Shown piece by piece: positions 11,238 through 25,200 of a stretch of 64,000 nt of DNA. The stretch is taken from positions 62,001-126,000 of the forward strand of contig NW_025947191.1 in assembly GCF_000764305.2 (NCBI RefSeq), written 5' to 3'. Within the stretch, counting starts at the first letter, position 1. Each line of letters opens with the position of its first letter. Source of the DNA: Hyalella azteca. Taxonomy: Eukaryota; Arthropoda; Malacostraca; Amphipoda; Hyalellidae. Under the pieces are notes generated by a model. That model did not search any database, was not told the origin of the DNA, and saw only the letters and a list, made by a program, of their open reading frames with translations. The position numbers and the translations under genes were made by a program.

Positions 11238-14200
11238 GTGATAAATTTTCGTCTAAAATATATCGTATAATATAGTGTAATATTTTAATACCACCGTGCC
11301 ACCTGAGTTAGACCTATGTGAACGTATTTCTAAGTAACCTAAGTTCGGTACAGTACTTATGTGGGCCCTGCAATCGTGGTCAGCATGTTTGACACGTTAT
11401 GAGGCCCACAAATGACCTTCAATTCTCTCATATATGAGTAACTTGGCCTTCTATTGTCAACTGTTGAATTTACGAACGTAAATAAGCAGGCATTTTTTGA
11501 ACTTGAAAAAGTAGCGACTTAATTGAGAATGGGCAATGCTGTGAAAAGTTTTTATGAAGATCTTTACAAATCGTTTTTTTCTAGTACGACGCATGATAAT
11601 TACGTTTATGGCTTCATTTACACACTAATGAGTATATTTGTTGTGAAAAAAATATTAAGATGAATTCCTAAAGACTTTTTTAAAAAATTTGCTCGTACCA
11701 TGACATTTGAATATTCAAACTGAACAGAATTTAGTCCAAAACCTTCATTCAATAGTGCATTATCGACTGCTGTCTGCTCTCATTTCTAGTATACAAACTT
11801 TTCAAAATAATAATAATTTAATTTCTATAAAGTTTTTCAAGTGGTCCCGATACTACTCGAATCAACGCCAACGCTCCGCTGTTTCAAAAATCTGTGCTAA
11901 GGAAACTCAATCTTCCCCAAACCTCTCAAATTTACCTCCATGTATTCTAAACCCACACCCGCGACCGTCAATTGTTTTCAAATTTTCTCTCATGGTCGCG
12001 TATTCGACAGCTACTAGCAAACAAAGTACGAGATTCCCTACCCTCGAGGTCGTGGTCGTCCCTCACCAACCGTCAAATGCGTTATATGAGGTACATCATG
12101 AAGGGCATTCCTGCCAACGAAATAAATGAACTCCCTTCCCTCTCACCTTACGGCGATTTCACTGACACGGTCGCTGTCTTGGGCAACGAGAAAATGATGT
12201 TCTCCGAAGAACAGGTATGATTCGACCCGTAATTTTAACACAACGACAAATATATATTACGATTAGTTACAGAAATCTTTGCCAAACGGCCTGAGCCCTT
12301 TTCGACGACCACAGGCGTGACAAACGGATTGAATTTGTGATACGTAACTATGGTTTTGGAAGAGACAATTCACAATAATGCAATTGCTCATGAATTGCAG
12401 CCAATCCTCTAACTTCCAGATTTCGGACTTACTTTTTACTTACAAGCCAGTGGATGGTCATAAATTTTACAAATTCTTTGCGTGGCTTCATTTTAATAGG
12501 CTTCAATTAATTTTTAATTGTATCATTAGCGCATTATTTATTTATATTCGCTTCTACGGTACGAGGAATTTACTTTTGTTTGGAGAGTGGCAGAAGAAAA
12601 ATTTCTCATCCCGGAGGACGCAACGAAATAATCTTGATGTCCAGACGCGTAATTGCGAAAAAATCACAACCCAGCTAACAAAATTTCATTCAAATTGACA
12701 GCTCCGGGCGTACGCGGAAAAGGTGCTCACGACGTGGCGGCCCCTTGCCGACATGACGGATAATCAACTGGCCATGTTCAACCGCCTCCTGTGCGCCACC
12801 AACGCCTCGCTCATTAACACCCTCAGTGTTAAACGCGTCGGGTAAGCTACGTGCTTGATCATTCTTGTTATTCTGGCTGTATTGACATTCATTCTGGCAA
12901 ACTTTGATTTTACCAAAGAATACTTACGCTAAATTCCATTTATGTTAGGTAAAGCTTCAAGTAGTTGAAAAGAATCGACGGATTTTACAGTTTGTATAAT
13001 GAAAGATATCCCATGCAAAGACAATCGTCAGCAACTGCTAGAAAGTTGAGGCACTAGTAATTTACATTTATATTTGTAGAAATGCGTTGGCTTATCTCGG
13101 AGTAACCCTGGAAGGTTGCAGCAGGGAGAAGGTGTTGGCGCCTCTTGCTCTAAAAGCGAGGACTTACTACCCCAGCGTATTGTCTAGAGCTCAGGTAATG
13201 TCACGTAGCTGCAAACACATGTTGCCAGAATGACATACTATGGTGAATAAATGCGTCTATGCTCAGTTTCAAATGGTCAGGTGTTGCTTACTTAAGCTTT
13301 CTTCTTGAAGTCAATGATATTTTATGTTGCATTACCATCATTTCACGACCTAGCATCATCATTAATGCATCTCGCCAGCATTTTGGTGTAGACAGATTAT
13401 CAAAAATAAATCCTCAGGTATAACCGTTTCTTTTAGCCCAAACGGTTGTAAATTTGACATGAAACTTTGAACCATACAACTTAGGACCTCGCAAGTTTGT
13501 CACGACGTCGTTTCTCAGGTGCGGGAGATGGGCGTGGTGTTTGCGGGGATTGAATCAGACAAAATCGGAGGCCTCGATCCAAGCTCATTCACCGGCCTCA
13601 CGTCCACCGCGATGCGTGCTATGACTGGCGACGCCATCCGGGTACGTGAGTGAATATGAAAGGTGGAAGACAGGATGAGCGGGTGGCAAAAAATAGTACC
13701 CTGATTTCAGTGCAATATACGTGAGTTACCGCTTCTGTGAGACAAATATTCTTCATAATTTTGAGTAACTCTTCGTAGTAGAGAGGAAAGAGAGCATATG
13801 AACGCAGTCTGCATAAACTACTTAATGGGTTAACGACCATTTTTCCCCATAGAAACCTGATCATGCAACCCCAATTTACCATGCACTCCGCATATTTTCA
13901 AACCACTGTTGTTGGTGAAGCTTGGAAACTATTGGTTACTAATAACCCGGGACTTAACCTGGAGTCTTGAAAAATCAAATCAAGGAGTTAAAATCAGATT
14001 AGTCGAATGAGAGTTTATTGAACTAGAACGTATCCGACATGCTTCGCGTCAAAATCAAGTGTGACGAATGCCACAGCCGATCGTCCTTCAGAGATCCAGT
14101 AGCCTCGGTATAGTCACCCATGCACTGTAGGAGCAAAGGGCCGGTGCACCCACCTAACCCTCCGAATAAGCTTCAAGAGCCGCAGGTACCTGAATGCATA

Positions 14201-15958
14201 CGATATAATTGAGCATGGAGTACTATAAAGATTTTTATAATTAGGTTCGATAGTCTCCTTAATCAAGTAAAATTGATTAAGATAAATTACAGCAAATGCA
14301 TGCCGTCCCATCGCAACCCCAGAAATCATTCCCACAGGCTTCGTAATCAAAAGTAAATGAATTACATTTTATATCGAATGACGGTACCTGGGTCGTATTT
14401 AATAATTGAGACCAAGTCGAAAAGATTATTTGACATTGCAAAGTTTAACAGCATTTAGCAAGGCGTAGAAGACTCTGTTCACTTTTGATGATATTTATAC
14501 GGAAAAGAATCAGAATCCTGCTGATAGTTAATATAAGCGTGGAAGACCGAATAACTGTTTTTAAATTTACTAGTCTCAAAACTATCACATATTACCAAAG
14601 CAGAATATTAAAACGAATTATTTATATGAATTCCATTCACACATCGATTTCATTGCTTGCGATATGCCTTTTGCAGAGTTTCGTGAAATATGTACGTAGT
14701 GAAACGTACTAAGTACCATATAGTTTTGTGTTGATCAATAAAGAAAAGCACCCAGCTTCTGGGAAGTATTTCCAAAATTTAAATCAGTTATATATTCCAA
14801 AGAAGTATCTTCTAACCTAATTGAGTGGGACACTCGATCTAGGTTAGGTCCTGAGTTATATTTTAGTAATGAATTGTTGCCAAACTTTATAAAAGACGGT
14901 GGTTTAAAAATATTGAGAGTGCATGGTCAATCGGGGCTAAATTATTCAGTTTTGATCGGGATTAAATGGTCGTTTGCCCATAAAGTCGCTTATGTTGACT
15001 GGGCCCATAAGTATCTTTCCTCTTCATTGTTCAAATATTTATCTCAATTTATGTTGGATTTATTTAGGCAATGAGTGCCTCGCAGCTGCGCAGTCTCTCT
15101 GCCACAACAGCAATGGCTATGAACGGTGCTATCAGGGACAGCCTGTCTGAGGAACAGAAGGCCGCTCTTGCTGAGGCCATGATAGGCACTGGAGGTGCCT
15201 CCAGGCGAGGTAAGGTCTCCTCGAGGTTGCAATTTTACCTCCCTAATGTTAGTACCGAAAGGAGCTAGTGCAGCTTCGTTAGTAAGTTGTACTAAGCTAA
15301 GTAAGTATAAGTACTAAGCTGGACTATAATTTAAATTATTTGCAGCGAGGGAAAACTGAAAATTTTTGATTTAAAATTATCTGTATTCGAATGAAAACAT
15401 GGAATCCAGCACCCGTAGTGAGCGGGTTCCTTTTTGCCCTCTTCGTGCGACAATTCCAGAAACTGCGCCTCATTGCAATGGCATTGCAAGGCGAAAATAA
15501 AGGACGAAATTTGACTGCTCTCTAAGCGACACGAGTCCCTTTATGGCACTACACTTTGAGTAGAACGATGATAGTTTGTTGGAAAAGGGTATTTCAGGAT
15601 AATATTTATTAAGGTGTCATCGCTACAGCACAAAGAGATTTTTCGCAGAATTCGAAATGCACTTTATTTGCTTATCAGCGGTAGTGAGATAACTCAATAA
15701 ATGGGCTGGTGGATTTAGAATTACACCCGAATGTGAATAAATATTGAGAATATTTGTATTTCGTTATGATGGTTGTACAGCATACATATGTAACCATTCG
15801 CTGCTTATGGGCTAGAAGTTGCCTTCAAGCTTTCCATTCCTTTAGTTATTTCAGGAATGAGAATATAAAACGGCGCTGTGTACTTCAACTCTATGTTCAC
15901 AGGATTGTCAAATGCTGCTGCATTACTGGCGCTTCTTCTTGTTGTCATGGCTTTGTAA
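11089..15958 (+). CDS. Gene 1: mesothelin/stereocilin-like GPI-anchored surface protein, 3' part (7 exons)
   Basis: Exons 11089-11237, 12011-12214, 12702-12841, 13080-13194, 13519-13641, 15068-15209 and 15903-15958 have GT-AG borders and matching phases, and join into an uninterrupted frame of roughly 308 codons ending in TAA. The protein is an all-helical, leucine- and alanine-rich repeat protein with motifs such as MSASQLRSLSATTAMAM and LDPSSFTGLTSTAMRAM. This recalls the superhelical mesothelin/stereocilin/otoancorin family; family membership is judged by eye. The last residues form a GPI signal: small residues TGGAS, a short basic spacer, then a hydrophobic tail of about 14 residues right before the stop. 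Known relatives act at the outer cell surface in adhesion or in anchoring extracellular matrix. The N-terminal part lies beyond the left edge. The real exon chain is much surer than the function. Confidence 0.8.
12011..12214 (+). CDS. Gene 1 exon
   Basis: Phase 0 in and out, 68 codons, beginning LLANKVRDSLPSRSW and ending in MMFSEEQ, followed by donor GTATGA. The acceptor is GTATTCGACAG. Confidence 0.8.
12702..12841 (+). CDS. Gene 1 exon
   Basis: Begins LRAYAEKVLTTWRPLADM and contains one N-glycosylation sequon (NAS). It ends two bases into a glycine codon at donor GTAAGC. Confidence 0.9.
13080..13194 (+). CDS. Gene 1 exon
   Basis: The single base at the start completes the glycine codon left open by the previous exon. 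It encodes NALAYLGVTLEGCSREKVL and ends at VLSRAQ with donor GTAATG, phase 0. Confidence 0.9.
13519..13641 (+). CDS. Gene 1 exon
   Basis: 41 codons in phase 0 between TTTCTCAG and GTACGT, from VREMGVVFAGIESDK to TGDAIR. It includes the repeat-like LDPSSFTGLTSTAMRAM. Confidence 0.9.
15068..15209 (+). CDS. Gene 1 exon
   Basis: Acceptor TTTATTTAG, starting AMSASQLRSLSATTAMAM, continuing through SLSEEQKAALAEAM to TGGASRR. It ends one base into a glycine codon at donor GTAAGG. Confidence 0.9.
15903..15958 (+). CDS. Gene 1 terminal exon with GPI-anchor signal
   Basis: The first two bases complete the split glycine codon. The exon then reads LSNAAALLALLLVVMAL and stops with TAA at 15956-15958. A purely hydrophobic tail with no basic residues after it is the standard layout of a GPI-anchor addition signal. 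The exon is only 56 bases and easily missed by gene finders. Confidence 0.85.
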
Positions 15959-16178
15959 ATGGCATCATCAGCTCACCGACTCAAACAACATAATCTTCTT
16001 GAAGCCACTATATTCAGCACTTGCCATAGTTCTCAGTTTGCATCTTCTACGATCACGATTCTGACTTGTACGTGATGACAATAATATGATTTTAAAAAAG
16101 TTGTATGTTGGTAGCAGGGAACTTAAGTAGTAATATAGTTCGGTTTTAAAGTATGAAAGTAAAATTTATTTAACTCTC

Positions 16179-16184
16179 AATAAA
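16179..16184 (+). terminator. Candidate polyadenylation signal of gene 1
   Basis: AATAAA 221 bases after the stop codon, followed by a T/G-rich stretch. Another AATAAA occurs at 16337-16342 and could serve as the alternative. Confidence 0.45.
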
Positions 16185-16342
16185 GCTGCCTTGTTATATG
16201 TTATTCATCCAGGTAATTCTTGGACAACCAATTTTCGTTTTAATAGTTGTTGTGGTGAAAGATTATCACTGAAGTGTCATAACTTTATATTAGAAATTTT
16301 TTAAAGTAAAGGTGCAACAGAGATTTTGTTTAGCTGAATAAA

Positions 16343-19300
16343 ATATTGTTCTTTTGTACCAATCGTTTCCGTCATATACGACTCCAATGCTACTTATAGT
16401 GTAGCATCGATTGTGTTTAAAATAGGACCTCTTATTTCAAAGCGTATATATAACTGGACCAGGAATTTTCTAAATTTACCTCTGATGGAAGTATTAATGT
16501 TCCATGAAGTTGCTTAAAAGAATGTAGTTAATTATATACATGCAACAAACGTGTCGTTGATCAGAAATTTTCCTGATGTGTGACTGTAATACATCTAGAA
16601 TGATGTCTAAGTTTTCTGGGGCCCGAGAAAATTTAAAATTGTCTCACTATTACATCTGACAGTGCCTCGTGGTCTAGAGGGACTATATAGTTATATCATT
16701 CGCGCATTACGTTTTATTGCTCTAACGTCGATTTATGAAACCTGCTGAAGTCAGGGCTTAGCAGGTATGTTATTCAGTTTGTGATATAAGTTTGCCAATA
16801 CTATCTCTAAAGAACATATAGTAATTTTGCATTAGTACTTTCATATGGTTTAAATATTCAATATTCAAATATTCAAGTGCTGGGCCTTCCGTCGGGTCGC
16901 TTCCTTTGAATCATTTCGGTGAAACGTTGAGACCACTTTGCGCTAGCAGTACAAATAAACATTACTTGCCATATAGTTCGAACTTTCTGATGTATAGTGA
17001 ATGAATGAGAAATAAAGGCTTTGACAGATTTTGTGACGGCTAAGTAAAATCTTGTATTTTCTCTGTACGTACCTTTTTTGCTGCACTTACGGTTCAACTG
17101 ATCACACATTTATTCGAAGTTGGTCTCGTTAGTCCATTAGGGTGATGAAATTAACCACGACAATAATCTATTCATATAGACGACAATAATCTATTGTTTC
17201 ACAATAATCTATTCATTCGATGAGTCATTATTTTTATACATTTGAGGTAAATTAATTCTAGGTTTTTCGCTCAATTGGAAATGAGGCATATTTCATTCAA
17301 ATTTCCTGGTTGATTAAAGAATCACAATTTTCCAATTAGGCATTGTAGATAAGACGGACCTTCGTACACTTAAAATAAAATGAACTTCGTTGTTAAGAAA
17401 AAAAAATTTTAAATTTAATCCTTATTCGGAGCACAGTTCTTAATCAGTTGTGTGCAATTCATAATTTTGTAAAACCTCTGATTTAAATGCATTATTTTAT
17501 AGAATTCCACAAGCGGTCAAATTCAAAAAGTGTTTTACTTAATATTTACTTAATATTTTTTTACCTAATATTTAATTGTGGAACTTAATATTTCAGTGTG
17601 GTATTCAAGTGGTATAGATAATTATTTGCAGTTAAAGTTAATTACAGTAATAACACATGCTCCTGTGTAGTGCAATATATATCAACAGACATATCATCCT
17701 TTCTAGTTCGAAATCGTTCGCGGTTGGGATCATTGTCTGACGGCGGGCATGAGGCTCTGATTTGAAATAAACATCTTGTCTCCGTGCATTATAAAAATAT
17801 TAAAATAATGAAATTGCTACGTATTCTTTGCACCTCTATTGATTACTAATATTATTTGAGTATTTTAAGAACTTACGAATAATTATGTGATGTTTCAATT
17901 TATTTATTGCAACTTTATTTATATAAAGTATTTATTTATTGCAGAATTCATTCAGAGAAAAATCGATTCAAAATCTCTCGTGTTTAGAGTTTAACGCGTT
18001 TAATTCAGAAGATACAGACGGTGTAATTAGTCTCAGTCGCACGGCGGAATTAACATTGTTGAAACAAAAAGTTTAAATATGCTAATACGTCACTCACAAC
18101 ACGCGTGCCCATCGAAATAGAATAGTTCACGCCTTATAAATGCCCACCATTACTCTACATCAACAATCAGAATATTGCATTAATCATCGCTCAACGAAAT
18201 AAACCTTTTGTCTTTATTCACATTTTAGTTCGCTGAAACGTTTTGTCGATATTTGAAGCACAAATATTCGGCATAGCTGCGATAATTCTTTTATGATCTT
18301 TTCGCTATCTTGTTCTTCTTTGCCGAATCTCGTGTATTTCGACCGTAGAAGTGAAATAAATAGTGTGAAGAAAGGAACTCTTGTTATTTCCAATACCTTT
18401 GTTCATACCGGCTTCTACTTCAGCGAGGCCTCAAGGCCACCTATAATTGGGGCATAATTTTAAGATAAAAGACTCAGATTCTTGTTTTTCTCTACAAAAA
18501 GTGAAATTTATCAGCCATTAACCACATTTTTGGTGACTCCTTCTATTCAAAATGTAGAAGATGAGAATTCCTTTTTTCTATAAATCAGCATCAATATCAC
18601 GTGAACATAATTTTGAGTGGCATCACTTACGCAATAAGCAGTTATACATACGTAAAGCTAATTCTAGAAACAAAAATAAATCATGATGATATCATTTGTA
18701 ACCAGTTCTACCGATTAGTCGGGTGGGTTAGTAGAGAAATTCATTTGAATGTCATAAGATAAACTCATATTTTTGTAAAACATATTTCATGTCTTGTTCG
18801 CAACGCATATTTCTGTAACTCATAAATTTAAAACTCGGCCGAAATGATAGCCTGAACAAATGTGTTAAAATGTGCATGGAAAAGTACGATTGAAAAAAAT
18901 TTTAATTACTTCCTTCAACGAAAATTAAAACATGAGAAAATTCTCGATGAGAAAAAGTTATCTTTAATCGGAGAGGAAAATTTAGTTATATTCTGCGATC
19001 GAGTCCGCAGTCACCATATTGTTTATATTTCCGCTTCACTTATCTGTTCTACGAGTCATTTGGAAATTATAGGCCAAGTATCGTTTTATATTAAAAGCCA
19101 TTCCAGTCGGGATGTCAAGCCAAGAAATTTCAAGAAGCATTGTAGTTTTGTGTGCATTCGTCTCCAAAAGGTCCAATCAACCAGAGCGCCGTCGTCTACT
19201 CTCTTAATTTCCACCCGTTGGCCGAGTCTCTCATTAACATGTAACATCCAACCGGCTGCCGGAGTAACAGAGACTTCAGGAGCAAAATTACAGTTAATTA

Positions 19301-21340
19301 ACATGAAAACAAAAAATACTAAAAAATTCACTATATTTTATCCAATGTGTGCATTGATCTCTATAATGTATATATCTTCAAGGTTTATTTTTATATGCAA
19401 GGTATGCTAAATTTTTTTCATTGTAGTTGTTTTCCAAATACTTATACGTTTCATTATATGTCTTGTTTCTTATTTAAGTTCCTATTATAGTTGACTGTTA
19501 TGCAAGCATTCACTTACTGAGTTACATTTGAGCCGGAAGCACAATGGTTTTATAACCACCGTCATCAGTAGACCAGGTGGCCTGAGCCACCACGGTTGAT
19601 CTCACTTGAATTTGATATCAACGATTTACATTACAGTCGTATTTACGATTACGTATTTACATTACAGTCGTTTACAATACAGTATTAAATTTTAAAAAGA
19701 AAAAGATTAAGATGTTTCCAGTTTTAAATGCACCGGTACAACTTTTCCTCCACATATACAGTACATTCACTCATCTCCAACTTCCATTTCCATTTCTCCT
19801 TGCTCTTTCTGGCGAAATCTCTTGATCTTTTCCATAATTTTTCAATGCCACCGTACCACCACCACAAAATATATTACAGAGTAGGACCAAAAACCAAAAA
19901 TATACTCTCACTAAGTAGTTGCCTTAGTGCCAGTTAGTTCAGAACATTGCAAGAGATACGAAAATAGCCCCTCCACAGACTTGCACGGACTTACGTTATT
20001 GCCGCACATTCAGGCCACGGTCCAAACTGATGAAGACGGCATCGGGTTGTCGTTTCAAGGGAAATTGCGATTCTAAAGTTGTAAATACCTTTATATTATT
20101 AATCGATTTCTTCAGCATTGGATGCAGCCATAAATTGTGAATGGTAATTCATAAGGCGCATTTTGTTGCAAGCACTTTATGCAATAATTTATGAAATTGC
20201 GATGCGAAAATTTCATTATTTGCAGGGAGATCCATCATATTCTCCCAAGAATTTTTTTAAATATATCATGTCTCAACCTCTACGCAGACACAATCTTGTT
20301 TGGTAACGCACTTCTGGATATACTGAATATTATTCAGAATACAGCGAAACAACGAAGGAACTCCCCATGAATAAATCCTGCCATTATTCATGCTATAAGA
20401 TGAATCATTTACTACTATTGTATTAGTACTTGTTGGCGGCAAGAACTTTCTAATTATCCCTTTTAATGTTGAGATGGCTCAACTGAATGCTTCGATTGAA
20501 ATCATGCGATACGTTTTAACGTAGTATTAGTGCGAGGGTATCAAAACCAATATTTCCATTACAAATTGTCAACTTGAAAAAGATCAATTCATAAGTTATT
20601 ACATTATTTAACTTCATGTGTAAATAACTCCGGCACATAACATGGATGAAATTATTTCACAATAATATGAATTATTTTCAATTATCAGAGATTCTGCGAC
20701 GGCATGCGCGCTACGATCCAACATGAATGATGCCTAATGTTGCACAGGCATTTCTTGAATAATACATGCTTACTTGAGAAGAATGCCGCTAGAAAAAAAC
20801 GGACTAACACGAGATGAATACGTTCTACTGATTTAAGAATGATTTCCGCTGTGCGAAATATACCGCGGATGAAGTCCAAATTTTGAAAAGTTCGATTTGT
20901 TTTGAAGCACTGCAACCCTGGTTTGCCTTGGTTCTAAAATAGTTTTTTCAAACTATTATACCAACTATTGGTTATCTAATAAGTGTAGCAAGTTTTTGAC
21001 GAGTAACTAGAGTGATATATTGCATTACGAGTCATAAATAGCCTATTATTATTCACCTTTTTTTAATTTAAAATAATGAATGGAGTCAAATATTTCGAGG
21101 AAAAAACGTTGAAAACCAAACTTCAGCCGAATGATAGCCGGAAAGACAACAATGGTGCATCTGAAATTAGATAACAGAAGACATCGAAGAGTTCATACTT
21201 GTTTATATAAATTGAAATTGCTATCATAATAACAAAGTCGCTCACAAAAAAGTACAAAAAGCTCAAACGCCGTTACTCTTTTCCATGCGTTAACCGCTTT
21301 GTTAACTCGGAAGCACTCGTTTGACGCAGGCCCTGCAATA
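16343..21340. other. Intergenic region between gene 1 and gene 2
   Basis: About 5 kb of AT-rich DNA with no recognised exon, transposase remnant or RNA gene. The longest open stretch (18862-19410) has no protein-like composition. Confidence 0.55.
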
Positions 21341-21354
21341 GCCGGATTCAATTA

Positions 21355-21533
21355 AATGTGTGTTTCGTTCCCGGGGCGCCAGACTGCAGAAATTGCCACA
21401 AGTTGCTGCCTGGCGGTCGTCGCGCGAGGTTGTGTGGGGAGCGTTCGATCGCAGCGCCTGGTCACTAAGTGAACATCAAAGAGTATTTAGTATCGAGGTA
21501 GTTACATTGAAAGAGGCTACCTACCTAAGTACC
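21355..21533 (+). promoter_or_regulatory. Putative promoter and noncoding first exon of gene 2
   Basis: A GC- and CpG-richer island in AT-rich surroundings, about 0.7 kb upstream of the signal-peptide exon. It ends in plausible donors at 21498 (GAG/GTAGTT) and 21534 (ACCG/GTGAGC). The next exon starts with an ATG immediately after its acceptor, so an upstream untranslated exon is needed. The position fits but there is no transcript evidence and no clear TATA box. Confidence 0.4.
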
Positions 21534-21865
21534 GGTGAGCTTTCTGGCCAAGGTCACATACTTCTCGGCATTTTCACTGAACAATATACAGATTGGTATC
21601 ATTGAACGCCTAATTTCATGTGATTCTTTCCTATTCATTGGTTCTAATGTGCATTTAGTGGATGTGTTTTTAAGTTAACGATCACATTTCAGATATATAT
21701 CGAATTTGGCCGAATATATCTAGAAAACACACGCCATAAAGCAAGTAATTTTTAGTTATTATACGTTGAGCATCCACTTAGGCCGTCAACAGATGGCAGA
21801 GGTAACATCTAATTCAAATTTTACTAAGAGCACGACTGTATTCTCTATTCTCGCTTTTTGTTGTT

Positions 21866-21935
21866 TATATTATTTATTATTTTATATTATATTATATTAT
21901 GTTATGTTATATATATTATATTATATTATATATGG
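21866..21935. repeat. AT-rich simple repeat (TATTA)n
   Basis: Imperfect TATTA/TATAT run, 0.3 kb upstream of the gene 2 start exon. Confidence 0.8.
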
Positions 21936-22213
21936 ATCAGTGTGTCATGTCGATGGAACATGCGATCAATGGCATATTAATAACCATTTAGTTGTATAAA
22001 TGTGCACGTAAAGATGCATTTGAGACTATGATAATGAGTGGAAAATTATGTATTACCTAAGATTGGAGCTGAGAAACGATGTAATAGTCATGATGTTGTT
22101 AATGACATTTAGAGTAATTATTGTCATTTTAGTTCTGATATATAAATATAAAAGAATTAAATTTATATTTTATTCGCGGACGGATTTCAAAATTTTTTAT
22201 TTTTCTGTTGCAG

Positions 22214-22250
22214 ATGAGGGCCTTGAGCTTGTACTTCTTCATCCTAGCAG
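22214..22250 (+). CDS. Gene 2 exon 1 (coding): start codon and signal peptide
   Basis: ATG directly follows the acceptor TCTGTTGCAG and reads MRALSLYFFILAG across the splice. The donor is GTGAGA and it ends in phase 1. The hydrophobic core and the following small residues are typical of a cleaved signal peptide. Confidence 0.8.
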
Positions 22251-25200
22251 GTGAGATGCGAGATCATCCATTTTTGAGTGTAATGAACAAAATAATTGCA
22301 ATAGGAACGATATAGTTATATAATTTTACGAGAAAATTTCACTTATTGGCTTCATAAAGCTATTAAAGTTGAATAAATCTAAGTTACTAGATTACTCAAC
22401 TCATGCAAATAATTTTCTGTGCACACTTTAACAAATTTCAGCAAAAATAACAAAAGGACAATTTAAAAATTGATGAATGAATTAAATTTGGATGCATTTT
22501 TTATTACTTACATCGAATTCTTTATGCTATGGTCTAACTATCGTCATTTCTATATTAGTTCTATCATTACTTCCCAATATGATAGCTTGAAGAACAATCC
22601 AATTCTCCACTTTATCACCACTTCCGGCACAATAAATTATAATATAATCCCTCTACGACGGGATTGATCCAGCAAAGACGTCCTCCAATCAAAACAAGCA
22701 ATCACCTGGCATTTCTGAAGCAATTCTCAACATTTAGCTCTTACTTATCTCATTAATTCTTGGAAGCTGCACAACCATTTATCGATAAATCTTTCTCGGT
22801 CAATATTTTATATATCAATCAATCACTTTTTATAATTTTAAGATATCAGTTGAATATAAATGTTCAACATTTAATACATTTTGCCAATTAATTTACAGCT
22901 CACATCTCTATTTCTATAAAAACATGAAGTCTGCTTAATGCACTAGCAGCTTGGAAACTTCCCCAACTAGAACACTAAGAGCATTGCTTTGGACCTGAAA
23001 CTTTCTGTCATAAATTATAACAGTTCATTCATAACTTCTCCATAACCGTGTTTGCTTTCAATATATAAAACAATTTATGCGGAAACTTTCTTAGGCAATC
23101 CACAATTAGTAAAAAAAATTTGAAAATCTTAACATCAACGATGATCTTAACCTGGCCGATAGTAGCCTGATCGTCACTTCAACAAAACGCACACTGGTCG
23201 CCAGACGTTGTATTTCTGCTCTAATTTTCGTATAGTAAACAAACTGGAGAAGATGCTAATATTGAAACACACTTCCCCCTCAGGAGTGTCAGGCCCTACC
23301 AGCGCCCAGTTGGACATCTTGCAGAAGCTGGAGAGCTCCACAAGCGTGCGGGAGCGGGTGTGAGTAGACATCGACACTGGAACTTTTGTTAACATTCATT
23401 TTATTTCATTTTAGATTAGAAGATTCCTATCAATCTAATCCTAGTTCTATTTTAGTTTGAATTTCACACATAAATATAGTGTAATTACAAAATTAGGGAC
23501 CAGTGTAATATAATTTACGGCTATTAATTAAATTTAATCAATGAAATAATTATTATTGATTTCTGACAAATTTGCATTTAATAGGAAACAGTTACAATAA
23601 TTTATTTCCCGTGTGCAAATTTCACAGCAGTGATGGTTCAAAGCGACGACCGATTTAAATAGGAAGACTGGTCCTTGAGCGTATTAATCGATTGTAGATA
23701 TGAATCTACCAATATTATCGGTCTACCATTATCTGCATATTATAATATCTTTATCATAGGTTTACCAATATCTGCACCATATCACCTCTGGAGTTCACAG
23801 GTTCTACGCGGAACAAATTATTTTTTATTCATCATTGATCTATAAAGTTTAGTTCGTCTAGTCGACTAATTCACATGAGACATGACAAATGGAAGTGTAG
23901 TTCCCTTCCCGAGTAAAAACTTCTTGTTGCAGCGGTGTAGACCACGAAGATTTGTTGCAGCTCAATAGATATCGCTTGTTATGAATTACTATACACAAAC
24001 GTCAAAGTTGCTCGTTATAAGCGTGTCATAACAGCATCATTGGCATCAATCTTGTCTGTGAGAGGCAAAGTGCATCTCATTCTCAGCTCTTTAACAATTC
24101 TAAATGTTAATTAAACCACTGATAGGTATTGACTATCAATGAAATAGAACCACGACTGTTAGTGACCGAGCTCTACCTCGCAAGGAAATATAATTGAATT
24201 ATTATCCAACAAACAGCATTTTTTATAACTTGATTTGAAAATTTCACTGAATAATCATTAAACCTCGCGAGCTATCATGTCTCAATAAAGTTCGCCTTAA
24301 GCGTAAAACGCTATGTTTCACCAAGGTGCGTTGCCACGTTAATTTTAACAGAGTTTTGTGGACGCTTGTGAACAATTATCAGATTCATTTGTTATGACAA
24401 CTATCAAGGTTAAAATTCTCTTCTAGCCGAATAATTTGGTTGTTTCAGGTGCTTCATTATTGGTAATGAGTACCAATGTTCTGAAAATACTCCGTTCACT
24501 CATAATTCGGAAATGTTAGGTTTGAGTTACATATTTCCACCTACGTTGCAGTGACGAACGTCACATTAAAAAAACACGTCGGCTGGTCGAAATGATAGGC
24601 AAACATGCAATACTAATTGTGACACACCGAATGGATGAGAACGTTTCGCACGATCACATTCTTCCAGGAACTTATTCGTCTATTGTCGAATCGTTCACTT
24701 TTAATTATCCATGTTTTATAATCTGCGATATCTTTTCGTGTACCAAAAATGGTCCCGCAAAATGCCTACACAGCCAAAACCGATCAAACGGCGAACACAA
24801 AGTTCCAATAACTTTAGGCTTTGTTCAGTTTTATGGCAGCATTTCTAAGCACGTATTCGCGATAATTGGCCGCCCTTATTCGCTCGCTGCATGGATACGA
24901 ACAAAAAAAACTGTGTGTACGGGTGTTAATGTGGTATCTTGGATACCAACGTATTTTTAACAACACTTCTCTCTAACTTCACTTCTTAATTGTTTGCTTG
25001 TTTGTTTGCTTGTTTGTCTGTCCGCTACAAATCTTATAATCGATATTTAACACACTTCCACCTCTTCAATCGATCTGAAATTTTGAACACATGTGTAAAG
25101 TTGAAGATAATGGATGAATCAATTGACAGAATAAATAATTTCGAAAATTTTAAACAACATTTTTAATATTAAGAAAATGTATAAAATAATTTTGTCTTCA

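Noticed and set aside
18862..19410. Open stretch of 182 codons in the intergenic region
   Set aside because: Low-complexity, AT-driven composition with no motif, no splice context and no start context. It looks like a chance open frame.
24592..24960. Open stretch of 122 codons in intron 2 of gene 2
   Set aside because: It ends next to a dispersed repeat, has no recognisable domain, no signal for its own promoter, and no phase-compatible splice sites with gene 2.
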